In this document: piece by piece, positions 11,150 to 21,239 of the stretch
How positions within the stretch are numbered: position 1 is the first letter of the stretch
How the letters are laid out: every line of letters starts with the position of its first letter
NCBI RefSeq assembly: GCF_019175385.1
Contig: NC_083346.1
Coordinates: forward strand, 119,353,771-119,417,770
Direction: 5' to 3'
Origin: Lycium barbarum
Taxonomy: Eukaryota > Streptophyta > Magnoliopsida > Solanales > Solanaceae
DNA: 64,000 bases
Notes under the pieces: generated by a model
What the model was told of the DNA's origin: nothing
The model's input: only the letters and a program-made list of their open reading frames with translations
Databases searched by the model: none
Program-made: the position numbers and the translations under genes

Positions 11150-11743
11150 ATGGCAGAGATTTTTGGATATACAGCATGCAGACAATTATTGCAAATGCTC
11201 ATTTCAATAATATTCTTCCACGTTTCCGAGTACATTCTGGCACTTGTCATTCATGGGAAGTCAAACGTATCTCTTAAGTCGCTTTTGATAAGTAAACATT
11301 ATCTACTGGCAATGATTTGCTCGTTGATAGAGTACCTTATTGAAATTTATTTCTTTCCTGGCTTAAAGGAATATTGGTGGATAAGTAATTTGGGCCTTGC
11401 ACTGGTTGTTCTTGGAGAAATCATAAGGAAGTTGGCCATTGTGACAGCAGGCCGAGCCTTCACTCATCTAATAAAAGTTTATCACGAGGAAGATCATCAA
11501 TTGGTTACAGATGGGATCTATAGATTTGTCCGACATCCCGGTTATTGTGGTTTCTTCATCTGGTCTGTTGGTACTCAAATAATGCTTTGTAATCCAATAT
11601 CAACCGTTGGATTTGCAGTGGTTGTGTGGAAATTTTTCTCGTCAAGGATACCTTACGAGGAATTTTTCCTCAAGCAGTTCTTTGGTTCTGACTACGAAGA
11701 TTATATGAGAAAAGTTCCTTCTGGTATTCCACTTGTGAAGTGA
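11150..11743 (+). CDS. ICMT: Protein-S-isoprenylcysteine O-methyltransferase
   Basis: This enzyme uses S-adenosylmethionine to methylate the carboxyl group of C-terminal prenylcysteine on CaaX proteins. It is an integral ER membrane protein. The intronless frame gives 197 residues, the usual plant length. The ATG at 11150 (MAEIFGYTACRQ) is preferred over one six codons upstream (11132) because family members start this way. Several hydrophobic segments fill the first 130 residues. The C-terminal half carries the diagnostic RFVRHPGYCGFFIW block and the conserved YEEFFLKQFFGSDYEDY tail. It is the first gene of a block conserved with Arabidopsis chromosome 5. Its 3' UTR runs into 11744-12090. 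No defects. Confidence 0.95.
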   Translation: MAEIFGYTACRQLLQMLISIIFFHVSEYILALVIHGKSNVSLKSLLISKHYLLAMICSLIEYLIEIYFFPGLKEYWWISNLGLALVVLGEIIRKLAIVTAGRAFTHLIKVYHEEDHQLVTDGIYRFVRHPGYCGFFIWSVGTQIMLCNPISTVGFAVVVWKFFSSRIPYEEFFLKQFFGSDYEDYMRKVPSGIPLVK

Positions 11744-12089
11744 TTATTCAACAAATCCTCTTGAGGACTCTGTATACGTGCCCATCATCCTTGTTCATTG
11801 TGCTTCCTCATCTGATCACTGGTGCTGAGACAATTGAGTCAGGAATTTTATTTTCTTGGACACTCATACGTTTCTCATAACGTGAAGTTTGCCGAAAAAA
11901 GTTCCTCTAAGATATTACTTCTGAGGCGATGCTTCTCTTTGCATTTGTGGAGTGTTTTTATCTTATTTGTATAATCACTCTCTTGTAGTATCATGTTGTT
12001 AGTTAGGTAGGTCTTCCTAACCTTGTCCTAAATTCAGGTTCTTTGCTAGGTCTTATGGGGAGCTGCAAGTTTACTGTATCATGTACGTA

Positions 12090-12222
12090 CGGCCAATGTT
12101 GCTCGAACTCCTCAAAAAAATGTTGGCGGGTGTGTGTCGGATCCTCCAAAAGTAGTGCATCTGTGAAGGATCCGATACAGGTGCAGCGACAATTTTTGGA
12201 GAGTCCGAGCAACATAAGGTTA
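12090..12222. mobile_element. Short foldback MITE
   Basis: The arms GCCAATGTTGCTCGAACTCC and GAGAGTCCGAGCAACAT are inverted. Internal GTGTCGGATCCTCC pairs with GAAGGATCCGATAC. A diverged relative begins at about 19192 (AAGTTGCTCGGGCTG). It lies just past the ICMT 3' UTR. Confidence 0.65.
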
Positions 12223-13197
12223 TGGCTGATGGGAATTGTGTTATCATGCTCTTAAGGAGAAAGGCCTTGCAACATTTTCTGTAATTTGACATATTCACTT
12301 CATCTCAATTATGTTTGATTTCTTTCTGTTGCCTTTTGTTGAAGCACAACCATTGACCATTTTGTAAATAGGTATTAGGTAGACAAGGTGATGAAAATGC
12401 ACCACGTTCATGTATAATATTATTACCAGTCCCTTAATTACACATATTGTTTGACTATCGCTGCTAAATTTATTTTAATGGATTGATTAGAAATTCTATG
12501 TTTTTTCTTCTCATGCTTTCTGTTGGTCAACAATTAACCGAAGTGTTCTCTATTTCTTTATTAATCTTACATGCTTGACAAAGTTAAGTTGTATTGAGAA
12601 ATTTGTTTTCTTTAAATAATTGTGATGTCTTGATCAGCTTGGACACATCTCAACTAATTGCACCGTACATGTTACTTTCCATTAACAGCACATACGTCAG
12701 GTGACTTTGTCCTTCAAGGCTTGGACAAATAGGAAGAGTTGACTAGTATTTTTGTAATGTAAAGTTCCTTTTTCTTATAACCCAAACCTAAATCATCTAC
12801 TCTAGGTTTCCCCAGCCTCGGGGCAGACAAACTCTTCAGAGTTTCGACGACAAATTGGTAAATAATCACTTTTAATATCTACTACATAAATATTAATAAC
12901 TCTTTTAAAAACTGTTACTAACATTTAACTTTAAAAAAGGAAATGTTAGCTTCTATAGAAGTTCCCTTTCTTGTCTTGATACAGTCTGCTTTTGATTCTG
13001 CTGTAAAGCATTCAAGAATTGATTTATAATTAAAAAAGAACTATTTGAACATACAAGCTTATACTTATTACAAGATATTCTGTAGGTCTTAGTTCTAACA
13101 TCAAGTATCAGGACTCAGGTGATGAATGACCCAAGTAACTACAATAAAGTCACAGTTATTTATAACTACAAAAGAAAAGGATATTTTTTCAACATGC
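12223..13197. other. Intergenic stretch between convergent genes
   Basis: It separates the 3' ends of ICMT (plus) and the receptor kinase (minus). AT-rich, with several ATTTGTTT-like motifs. No ORF, RNA or clear mobile element. Confidence 0.5.
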
Positions 13198-16100
13198 TCA
13201 ATTTTGTTCTGATTTCAGAAGAGCTTCTCTGATAGAGTACAATTGGGAAACAGTTTCAGTGATGTTCATTCTTTCAGCTCCAGAATATGCAGAGCAAGCA
13301 ACCCCGACTCGAAGTACAGAAACCAGATACTCCATATTCTGGTAGATACTTGTGCTTTCACCTTTATTGTCTTCATTACTTTCACAAATAAGGGACGGAT
13401 CGATGACTTCCATAGCTCCATTAAGCAATGCATGCTTAGCGAAACTTGGAAGGTCTAAACCATCCTTAAACATTCCATCTGTAGGCCTTTTTCCTGTGAA
13501 CATTTCTAGCAAGAGGATCCCGAAGCTGTACACATCACCACAAGTCGATAGCTCGCTACCCATCCCATATTCTACAGTTCACAAACGGAGAAAATCATGG
13601 AAGAGTAATTTTCTTAGGAGGATTATAACTTAGTAGGACTTGATTTTATAAAACTAAATGCTTGGTAGTATGTGTGTTTGTTTCTAGAGTAGAACAATGA
13701 AGAGATAGTTTAATCATTTATGATATTTATAAAGATGGAAGAAATGAGAAGAGAACTGTTACCTGGAGCAGTGTAACCAATAGTTCCTCTAACAATACTA
13801 GAGCTTCTTTCTGAAATGGAAGAATTTTGTGCAGTTGGCTGAAGGAACTTCGCCAAACCAAAATCACCAATATGCCCGACCAACCGATTGTCTAGAAGAA
13901 TGTTGCTTGGCTTGAGATCACAATGAACTATTGGAGTCTCGCAGCTGTGATGTAGATAATCGATTGCAGAAGCAACGTCGATAGCAATGTTAAGCCTTTG
14001 AAGAATATTCAACCTTTTTGTTTCAGCTACCTGACTTGTATCTTCATCAAGTGGACCAGGATGCAACCAGTCTTCGAGGCTTCCATTAACCATAAACTCG
14101 TAAACCAATGCCTTGAAATCGTTCCCTTGATAGTCAATGCCTGAACAAGCTGTGAGAACCTTGACCAAATTCCGGTGCCTTATGTTTCTCAAGACTTCAC
14201 ATTCAGCCATAAAACTTTTGCAAGCTCCACGTCGCGAGAGGTTTAATACTTTTACCGCGACAACTAATCCTCCATCAAGAGTTCCTTTATAAACAGATCC
14301 ATAGCTACCAGCACCAATCAAGTTGTCTTCGGAGAATCCATTAGTAGCTTGAAGCAAACTTTGGTAAGATACATTTATGAGTGACTCACCGATTGAACTT
14401 GAAACAGGCACCCTTCTCGATTTCTTTAACAAGAAATAATATACTAAAGTGACTAGCATACCAAGTCCTAGTATACCAAAGACAACGGAGATAACAATCT
14501 TGAGGATAAACCTCAAACCAAAATTTTTCGATCTTTTGATGTCACATTCCGGAAGATGTATGTTAGGGATACCTCCACAAAGTTTTGGATTTCTGATTAC
14601 TGATATTGCACTTGCATTTTTAAAGACGCCTTCATTTGGTAACACTCCTTCGAAATCATTGAACGATAAGTTCAAGCGTTGAAACTTGAATCCCTCCAAG
14701 TATTTTGGTACTTGGCCAGATAAATTATTCCTAGAAAGGTCTAAAACATGGAGACCTCTCAAAGAACTGAAAGAAGGAGGAATAATCCCTTGAAATAAGT
14801 TTCCTTTCATGTCTAAGGCTTCAAGTCTCACACAGCTACCAATGGTACTCGGGATTTTACCCGTCAAGTTATTCACGGAAACATTAAGATATTCAAGATT
14901 TCTCATGCGTCCAACTTCAAGAGGAATAAAACCATCTAGATGGTTCTCAGAAATGTCTACAGCAACTAAGGAAGAGAGAGCAAAGAGTTCCTTAGGTATC
15001 TCTCCTAACAAGTTATTTTGAGAAACATATATTTCAATCATGTAATTGCAATTTCCTAAACTTGCTGGTATCTCACCTGTGAGATTATTATTGTGAAGAA
15101 GAAGGATTGATACTACACTCAGATTTCCCAGAGGTGATGGAATAATCCCTGAAAATCTATTCTGACCCAAATCCAGAATCTGCAGTTTATTAACTTTCCC
15201 AAAACTGATTGGAATGGTACCAGTAAGTAAGTTTTCCCTCACCTGAAATTCTTCCAGGTTGATGAAATTTCCAATCTCAACCGGTATGTTACCGCGTATT
15301 CTGTTGTATGACAACTGCACAACCTGAAGCTCGGTCGATAGATTTCTGAAGGATGCAGGCAGAATCCCTCCAAAACTATTGAACTGAATCTCCAAAATTC
15401 TGAAACGAGACGCATTAGTCAGAGAGGCGATGAAACTTAAATCATCTGGTTTTCCTGTTCCAAGATAATTCCCTGGAATTGTTAACTGTTGAAGCCCATT
15501 CAGGTTCTCAAGACTTGGTACAGTTCCTGTAAGTTGATTACCTCCAGCAAGAAAATACATTAGCTTTGATGAATTGGACAATGTAGATGGGATCGATCCA
15601 GAAACATTGTTTCCACCGATGATGAATAATTCAAGATTCGGGAGGGTGATTCCCAAACTTGAAGGAAGTGTACCTTGGATTTGGTTCATTCCAACATCAA
15701 ATGTTCGGATGGAAGATATATTGAAGATTGCAAAAGGGATAGTACCTGTCAAATAGTTCGCAGCTAATCCGATACTTTCTAAGTTCTTCAGCTGCCCAAG
15801 TGAATCCGGGACTTTCCCCTGAAGATTATTCAATGGTGCATAGAATCCTTTCAATGATGTTAAGTTTCCAAAAGAAGAAGGGATTTCACCTGTCAAGCTG
15901 TTTCGAGTGAGTAACAAGTACTCGAGTTTGGACAAGGCGCCTAACTCTAAAGGAAGACTTCCTACTAACTTGTTACCTCCAAGGATAAGAGATATAAGAT
16001 TTGAGCACCTTGATAAATTTGAAGGAATATCCCCATGAAATGAGTTGTTACCAAGATTCAATCGTTGTAGCCTTCTCAAACGACCAATCTCTGAGGGGAT

Positions 16101-16454
16101 TTCACCATGGAAGCTATTGTTCGACAGGTATAGAGACCTGAGGAAACTCATGTTGCCAATGAAGGGAGACAAGGGACCATTAAGGTTTTGGTTCGGGACG
16201 TTTAGTTTAATAACTCTGATGTGTTTACGTCCACAAGTGACACCAGGCCACTGGCAAAAGTGTGTGGACACGTTCCATGTTTTCGTATATCCAAAAGGGT
16301 CATTTATAGCTCCCTTGAATGCAAGTAGTGCTTGTTGGTCTGTGTCATTGCCACGACACAATGCCATAGACAAACAAACAAAACTTGTAATGAAGAATAG
16401 AAGAGAACTACTACTATTTACTAAAAGATTGGAGGAGAACAATGCTGAATCCAT
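13198..16454 (-). CDS. LRR receptor-like kinase, subfamily XII (EFR/Xa21 type)
   Basis: A plasma-membrane receptor kinase. Exons are 13764/13763-16454 and 13198-13571, giving 1,021 residues. The split codon (CCA G|AA) restores the APE region, the intron position typical of this subfamily. The ATG at 16454 (MDSALFSS) is preferred over one 66 codons upstream because a hydrophobic signal peptide follows it directly. Next come an LRRNT (DQQALLAFK, WNVSTHFCQWPGVTCG), about 20 plant-type LRRs, a membrane segment near 649-676, and the kinase: P-loop GAGSYGSVYKG, Lys 735, HCDLKPSN near 844, DFG near 864. Cys before the catalytic Asp makes it a non-RD kinase, a class that includes FLS2, EFR and Xa21. 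The ligand cannot be told from sequence. No lesion seen. Confidence 0.93.
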
Positions 16455-16776
16455 ATTAGTATATTTGGTACTGTGTTTGTTTCTGAACACTTGAGAATAT
16501 ATAGAGGAGGATAGCAAGCTACATAGTTTAATATGAGTATACAGACAGGGCAACTTGGTATAGAAAATAAATGCTGTTATTAGAGGCAACTGTTGACCAG
16601 TCATGTTGTATCTTGCAAATGCATAAATGACTAACTGTATTTCTTTTGACAAGTTGACTATGATGTAATTCCCAAAGTCAAGCTTTGTAGAATCTGCTAA
16701 AACCTGTCCTCAACTTGTTTTAAAATAGTTTAGCTTGATAGTAGGGCTGACAAAATGGTTTAAACATACAAGAGAT

Positions 16777-17075
16777 AATGGTCAAAAACACACCTGAACT
16801 ATCACTTTTTCCCGAGTTTCACACCCCAGCTATCGATTGTTTCCTTTTCTTACCTGAATTATCACCATCTATGTATTGAAACATGGATAGTTATTCTCTT
16901 TTCCTACCTGAATGATCATCATCTATGTATTAAAACATAGATAGTTGTTTTCTTTTTCTACCTGAACTATCACCATCAATGTATTAAAACACGTCTAGGT
17001 GATAGTTTGGGTAGAAAAAAGAAACAATTGGTAGTTGGCCTAACCATCTTCGAGGTGTGAATAATTGACCATTTA
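16777..17075. mobile_element. Inverted-repeat element with a tandem internal unit
   Basis: The ends AATGGTCAAAAACACACCTGAAC and AGGTGTGAATAATTGACCATT are inverted. Between them a unit of about 60 bp is repeated three times (TACCTGAA-TATCACCATC-TATGTATT-AAACATAGATAG, diverged). A shorter relative in the opposite orientation is at 20592-20749. Confidence 0.55.
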
Positions 17076-17507
17076 AAATGGATTAGATATGAATATATAT
17101 TATCCACTAAAAGATGTATATCCATATTATCGATACCCATTTGTCCGCTTGTTATTTTTCATTAGTTCAGAGCTGTGTGGGAGTCTAAGCTTATTTTGGC
17201 TTTTAGCTTGTATTCTCACTTGACTATTCCTGAAATAATGGATAATATGGGTTATCGATCGGCTTGTGATAGTTGTGTATTGCAATTCTAGTCAATTCTT
17301 TGTCGGTAATGCAAAGTCAAAGTCTAATTGTGGGTTTTTTCTTTCCTTACTTATCTTTTCTCCTATGTGAAGTGCAAATATCCCACATAGGTGGTCTTTC
17401 CTTCCTCCTTATTTTGAATTGTGTGTTGTGGGTTAGTAAATAGGCTAGAACAAGAGATGGGCCTCGCCCACATTAGAATTGAGCTTCGTAGGCAAAAGTG
17501 ATGAATT

Positions 17508-17528
17508 CCCCCCCCCCCCCCCCCCCCC
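17508..17528. repeat. Poly-C run of 21
   Basis: An unbroken run of 21 C. It produces a poly-Gly stretch in the minus-strand frame, which I do not regard as a gene. The length may be inexact because of assembly error. Confidence 0.9.
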
Positions 17529-17844
17529 TTCTCTCCCCTTTGCGCGCGGGAGATACATGAGGCCCAAATTAATTCTACCCATTGTTCAAGAGTTAATGCC
17601 AATAATTATTATTTGAGAAAATGACCTAATAATACTACTTAAAATTCTATATCACAAAATATAAGGATATTTTTCCTTATTTATAAAATATATCGACTTA
17701 AATTACAAAACATAACGGATCTAAAAAAAATTAAAAGTCCATCCTTCCCTTCCCCTTCTTTAATCTGCTCAGATCTGGAAAAAAAAAAACCAACCCTTTC
17801 TTCCCATTCTCTCTCACAATCTGCTCAGATCTGGAAAAAAAATC

Positions 17845-18475
17845 GCTCGCCGATACTTTGTTTCATCCATGCTCTCCGGCAAAGCCCGCCCCAATTATGA
17901 AATCCTTCACTAGAGAATACGATTCAGTCATCCGCAAATGCTAAGTGATTCACTTGTGGCCCAACCCTATTCATGTAAAAGCTTCTAAACCTTCTTGTAT
18001 TGTGGAAGATATTTAACATTACCGAGAGTAGCTCTGCAATGAGCACAAAGAGTGAAGGAGATATTGGGTCTCCTAGTCGTAGTCCAGTTTCTGACCGAAA
18101 GAAACCATGTCTCTGACCATTTACTATTAGGGGTCGTTTGGTTTAAGGTATAAGGTGGGTTATGCCAGCACTAATTTTTATACCATGTTTGGTATAAGGT
18201 ATAAATTAGTGCTGGGATAAATTTATACCTTATATCAAACATGGTATAAAAATTAGTGCTGGGATAACCCAATTTATACCTTCTTATCCACTTATACTAG
18301 GATTATTTTATAGGTATAAAATAATCCCATCTATTGGGATAAATTAGTCCCGGGATTATAATCCCGGGACTAATGAGTCCTTAAACCAAATGACCCCTTA
18401 GAGAATATCAGTTACTGGATTTGTATATCAGTTCCATCCAAAACTCTGAGAATCCAACTTTCTCACTAGACAACA
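17845..18475 (-). pseudogene. LINE reverse transcriptase fragment, split by a MITE
   Basis: On the minus strand 17845-18128 reads NGQRHGFFRSETGLRLGDPISP, then LFVLI and VNHLAFADD, close to the LGDPLSP and FADD blocks of plant LINE reverse transcriptases. A stop follows FADD. Beyond the MITE (18403-18475) the same frame continues upstream with KVGFSEFW, also broken by a stop. It is a short dead fragment of a non-LTR retrotransposon. Confidence 0.75.
18129..18402. mobile_element. Tourist-like MITE inserted in the LINE fragment
   Basis: Termini GGGGTCGTTTGGTTTAAGG and CCTTAAACCAAATGACCCC are near-perfect inverted repeats flanked by TTA on both sides. The core has long inner inverted repeats (ATTAGTGCTGGGATAA, ATTAGTCCCGGGATTATAA). 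Removing it with one TTA restores the reading frame of the surrounding LINE fragment. Confidence 0.8.
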
Positions 18476-20591
18476 TAAAAAGTTCCACGAAGGGGAAAAA
18501 ATTTCATCCGAATTTGAAGCGAGATACAAAATTGTATTGATTTTGTATGAAAGTTATATAAAATGTTGTAGTTGTATTAAATTTCCAAAAAACCTAACAT
18601 GAACTCTATACAAAATTTATACAGATATATACATATTTCATATCGTTTTTATATAGTTTTCAAACACGAAAAATGTGAGAATTCTAAGCTTTGAGTAAGA
18701 TATACATATTTCATAGTATAATTTTCATACACAAATTTGAGCCAAATTTTTTAATCTTGAGCGAGATATACATATTTCATAAAGTTTTCATACATAAATT
18801 TCTAAACGAAAATTGTAAGCTTTGAGCGAGATATACACATTTCATACATAAAATTTTCGTATATCTTTTGTAAGAAATCTATTGATATATTTTGTAAACT
18901 GAAAAATATCGTCATATTTTGTAAATATACCTTATTTTTATGTATATATAGGTTATTCTCCCTAATTATTTTTCACTAGTTCGACTGTTCAATCTGACCC
19001 GCCCGTTTACGATCCTACTTGATATTTACTGATTGATGATAAGTTGGACTACGATGTAATTCCCAAAGTCAAGCTTTCAGAATCTTTCTAAAACTTGTTT
19101 TAAAATAGTTTAACTTGATTATCACTTTTTTATGAAGCATCCTGCTTGGACAAAAGTACTACTTAGATTAAAGTAGGATCCTATATATCCCAAGTTGCTC
19201 GGGCTGGGATGTCTGGTACGGGTGCAGATCTAGAGGTTAAATTCTTCATGAGCTAAATTTTTAAAATTCGAGGATAAGGATCCAAGTACAGATACAGATG
19301 GGTGCGATAAAAATAATTTAAATATCTAAAAATAGAGTTATAAATATATGCCTAAATTATGGTGGACTATTTGAAAGGAAAGGAATGCACGATCTTTTGG
19401 ACCAACTTTGAATCAGTAATTATTTTGTGTGTGTGTGTAACATGGCTATTGCAAATGATATAAAGGTCGTGATAAGCTTCTTGAGTTGATTGCACATTTG
19501 ACAGTAATGTGGACCTATAACTATCTTTAAGGACTTTCTGGTTGCTGACTTTTTAATACGAATATCTTTTAACGATAAAAAATAATATGCCTAAATTATG
19601 ATTTCCCCCATTGTATCTGTTTTGAAATTCTCTAACAATTTTGGTCAAAGTAGTCAAAATCAATTGATGATGTATCGTCGAAAGTGAAGAGTCCGCACAA
19701 CTCAATGTATACCTCACTTTGATAAGGTGCACTTTCGTTCCGACTCTTTTTGTTAAACAAAAAAGAAAAAAGTGCTCTGAGGAGATAAAGTTGTAAGTCA
19801 AAAGAAGTTGGTATTTATAAAAAAAAAAGAAGTCATCGAGCTATAAGTGAACAATGAGATCAATTTGAAATTAATTTAGAAAGGATTTTTTCTCTCAATT
19901 AAGGAGAATGCATGGATTAAATTTGTCAAACACTAAAGCTCTAACACAAGCATGCATATGCATAATGCCAGCTGATATTGTTATTTAATAGAGCTATTTG
20001 GAATTAATAAGCATGGATTAGTATAACAGCAACCTTTAACTTGTGTAATCAATGAACGATATAGCAGTGTGAGGATTGTTTAAACAACTCTTCAACTTGT
20101 CCATCACTTGGGCTAACAACTCTTCAACTTGTCCATCACTTGGGCTGAGAGTTACTGATCCGACTCCTCAGCATCTCTCTTTATCTCAATTTTTTCAAAA
20201 TTCTTTACTTGGATGGGCGACGTATGTCTCATTTTAATATCAATGATTTAGATTTAATCAACTAAAGTTGGGTCTTGATCATAGTTATAATAATTAATTT
20301 GTCCCAATTTATGTGATATTTTTCACTTTCCGAGATTCATACTGCATGAACTTTGACCAACATTTTAGGATGTAGTTTTTACTAAATTGATATGAAAAAA
20401 ATTGTAACTTATTGTACTTTTCATGTAGTTTTCAAATATATAAATTCTAATTTTAATACATAAAGAGTTAATCGAATCCAATTTAGTTTCAAAGTTTAGT
20501 CAAATTAACTTTAGAGTAGCGAAAAGTATACATACGTTGCTACGGAGGGAGTAACAAATTTTTTCATTGGTAAAACATAAAAAACATATTT
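18476..20591. other. Intergenic, repeat-derived, no gene
   Basis: 18530-18960 holds diverged direct repeats of GAGCGAGATATACATATTTCATA. 19192-19320 holds a decayed foldback relic. A 27-bp direct repeat (AACTCTTCAACTTGTCCATC) is at 20086-20145. 20288-20553 is an AT-rich relic ending GCTACGGAGGGAGTAA, as seen in common plant MITEs. No credible ORF. Confidence 0.5.
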
Positions 20592-20749
20592 CACATCTCA
20601 AAGCCGACAATCAGTTGTTCATCAGTGTGTTTTAATACTTAGATGATGATAGTTCAGGTAGGAAAGGGAACAACTGATAATTACAGTGCGAAACTCAAGA
20701 AAAAGTGATAGTTGACGTGTGTTTTTGACCACTATCTCGTTCACTTTTG
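20592..20749. mobile_element. Inverse-orientation relative of 16777-17075
   Basis: It contains TGATGATAGTTCAGGTAGGAA, AAAGTGATAGTTGACGTGTG and TTTTTGACCA, the complements of blocks in the 16777 element. It has one internal unit, not three. Confidence 0.5.
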
Positions 20750-21239
20750 TTGATTAAACTCTTCAAAAATGTCACAAACATGAAAAAGTGTGTTTGTGAC
20801 ACACTTTTCTTTTTAGTGTATCACAAAAAGAATGTCACATTTTTATACGCAGAAATAATTTAACTATATGAGAAGATTTACAGCCTCCGCAAATATCAAG
20901 ACTTGTTCCGAATAATAATTTAAGAAGTCTTTTTTTTTTCTTAAAATTCGCATTTAATCAAATGGTGTCACATAAATTTGAACAGAGGGAGTATTATACT
21001 TTTATGGAATTTTCCTCAAAATATTGTTATACCCCTATTGAACTTTTAAAAATTCTTTCTAAGAGAAATTACAATTTCGAACCCATAACCTTTAAATTCC
21101 GGGCTGACACTATTTTTTAATATACACCCTCTTATAATATTTTAACCAAAGTTAAACTAAAATCTGTGCTTATTCTGTTCATATATCTAATGTTCTAACA
21201 ACATGTTCATCACTCAAACATCCTTAAACCCCATGTCAA

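Noticed and set aside
16455..16652. 66-codon N-terminal extension of the receptor kinase frame
   Set aside because: The extension places the signal peptide internally; the ATG at 16454 gives a standard secreted receptor start.
17363..17602. Minus-strand ORF with a poly-Gly stretch
   Set aside because: The Gly run is the 21-C homopolymer read in antisense; the rest is unrelated low-similarity sequence.
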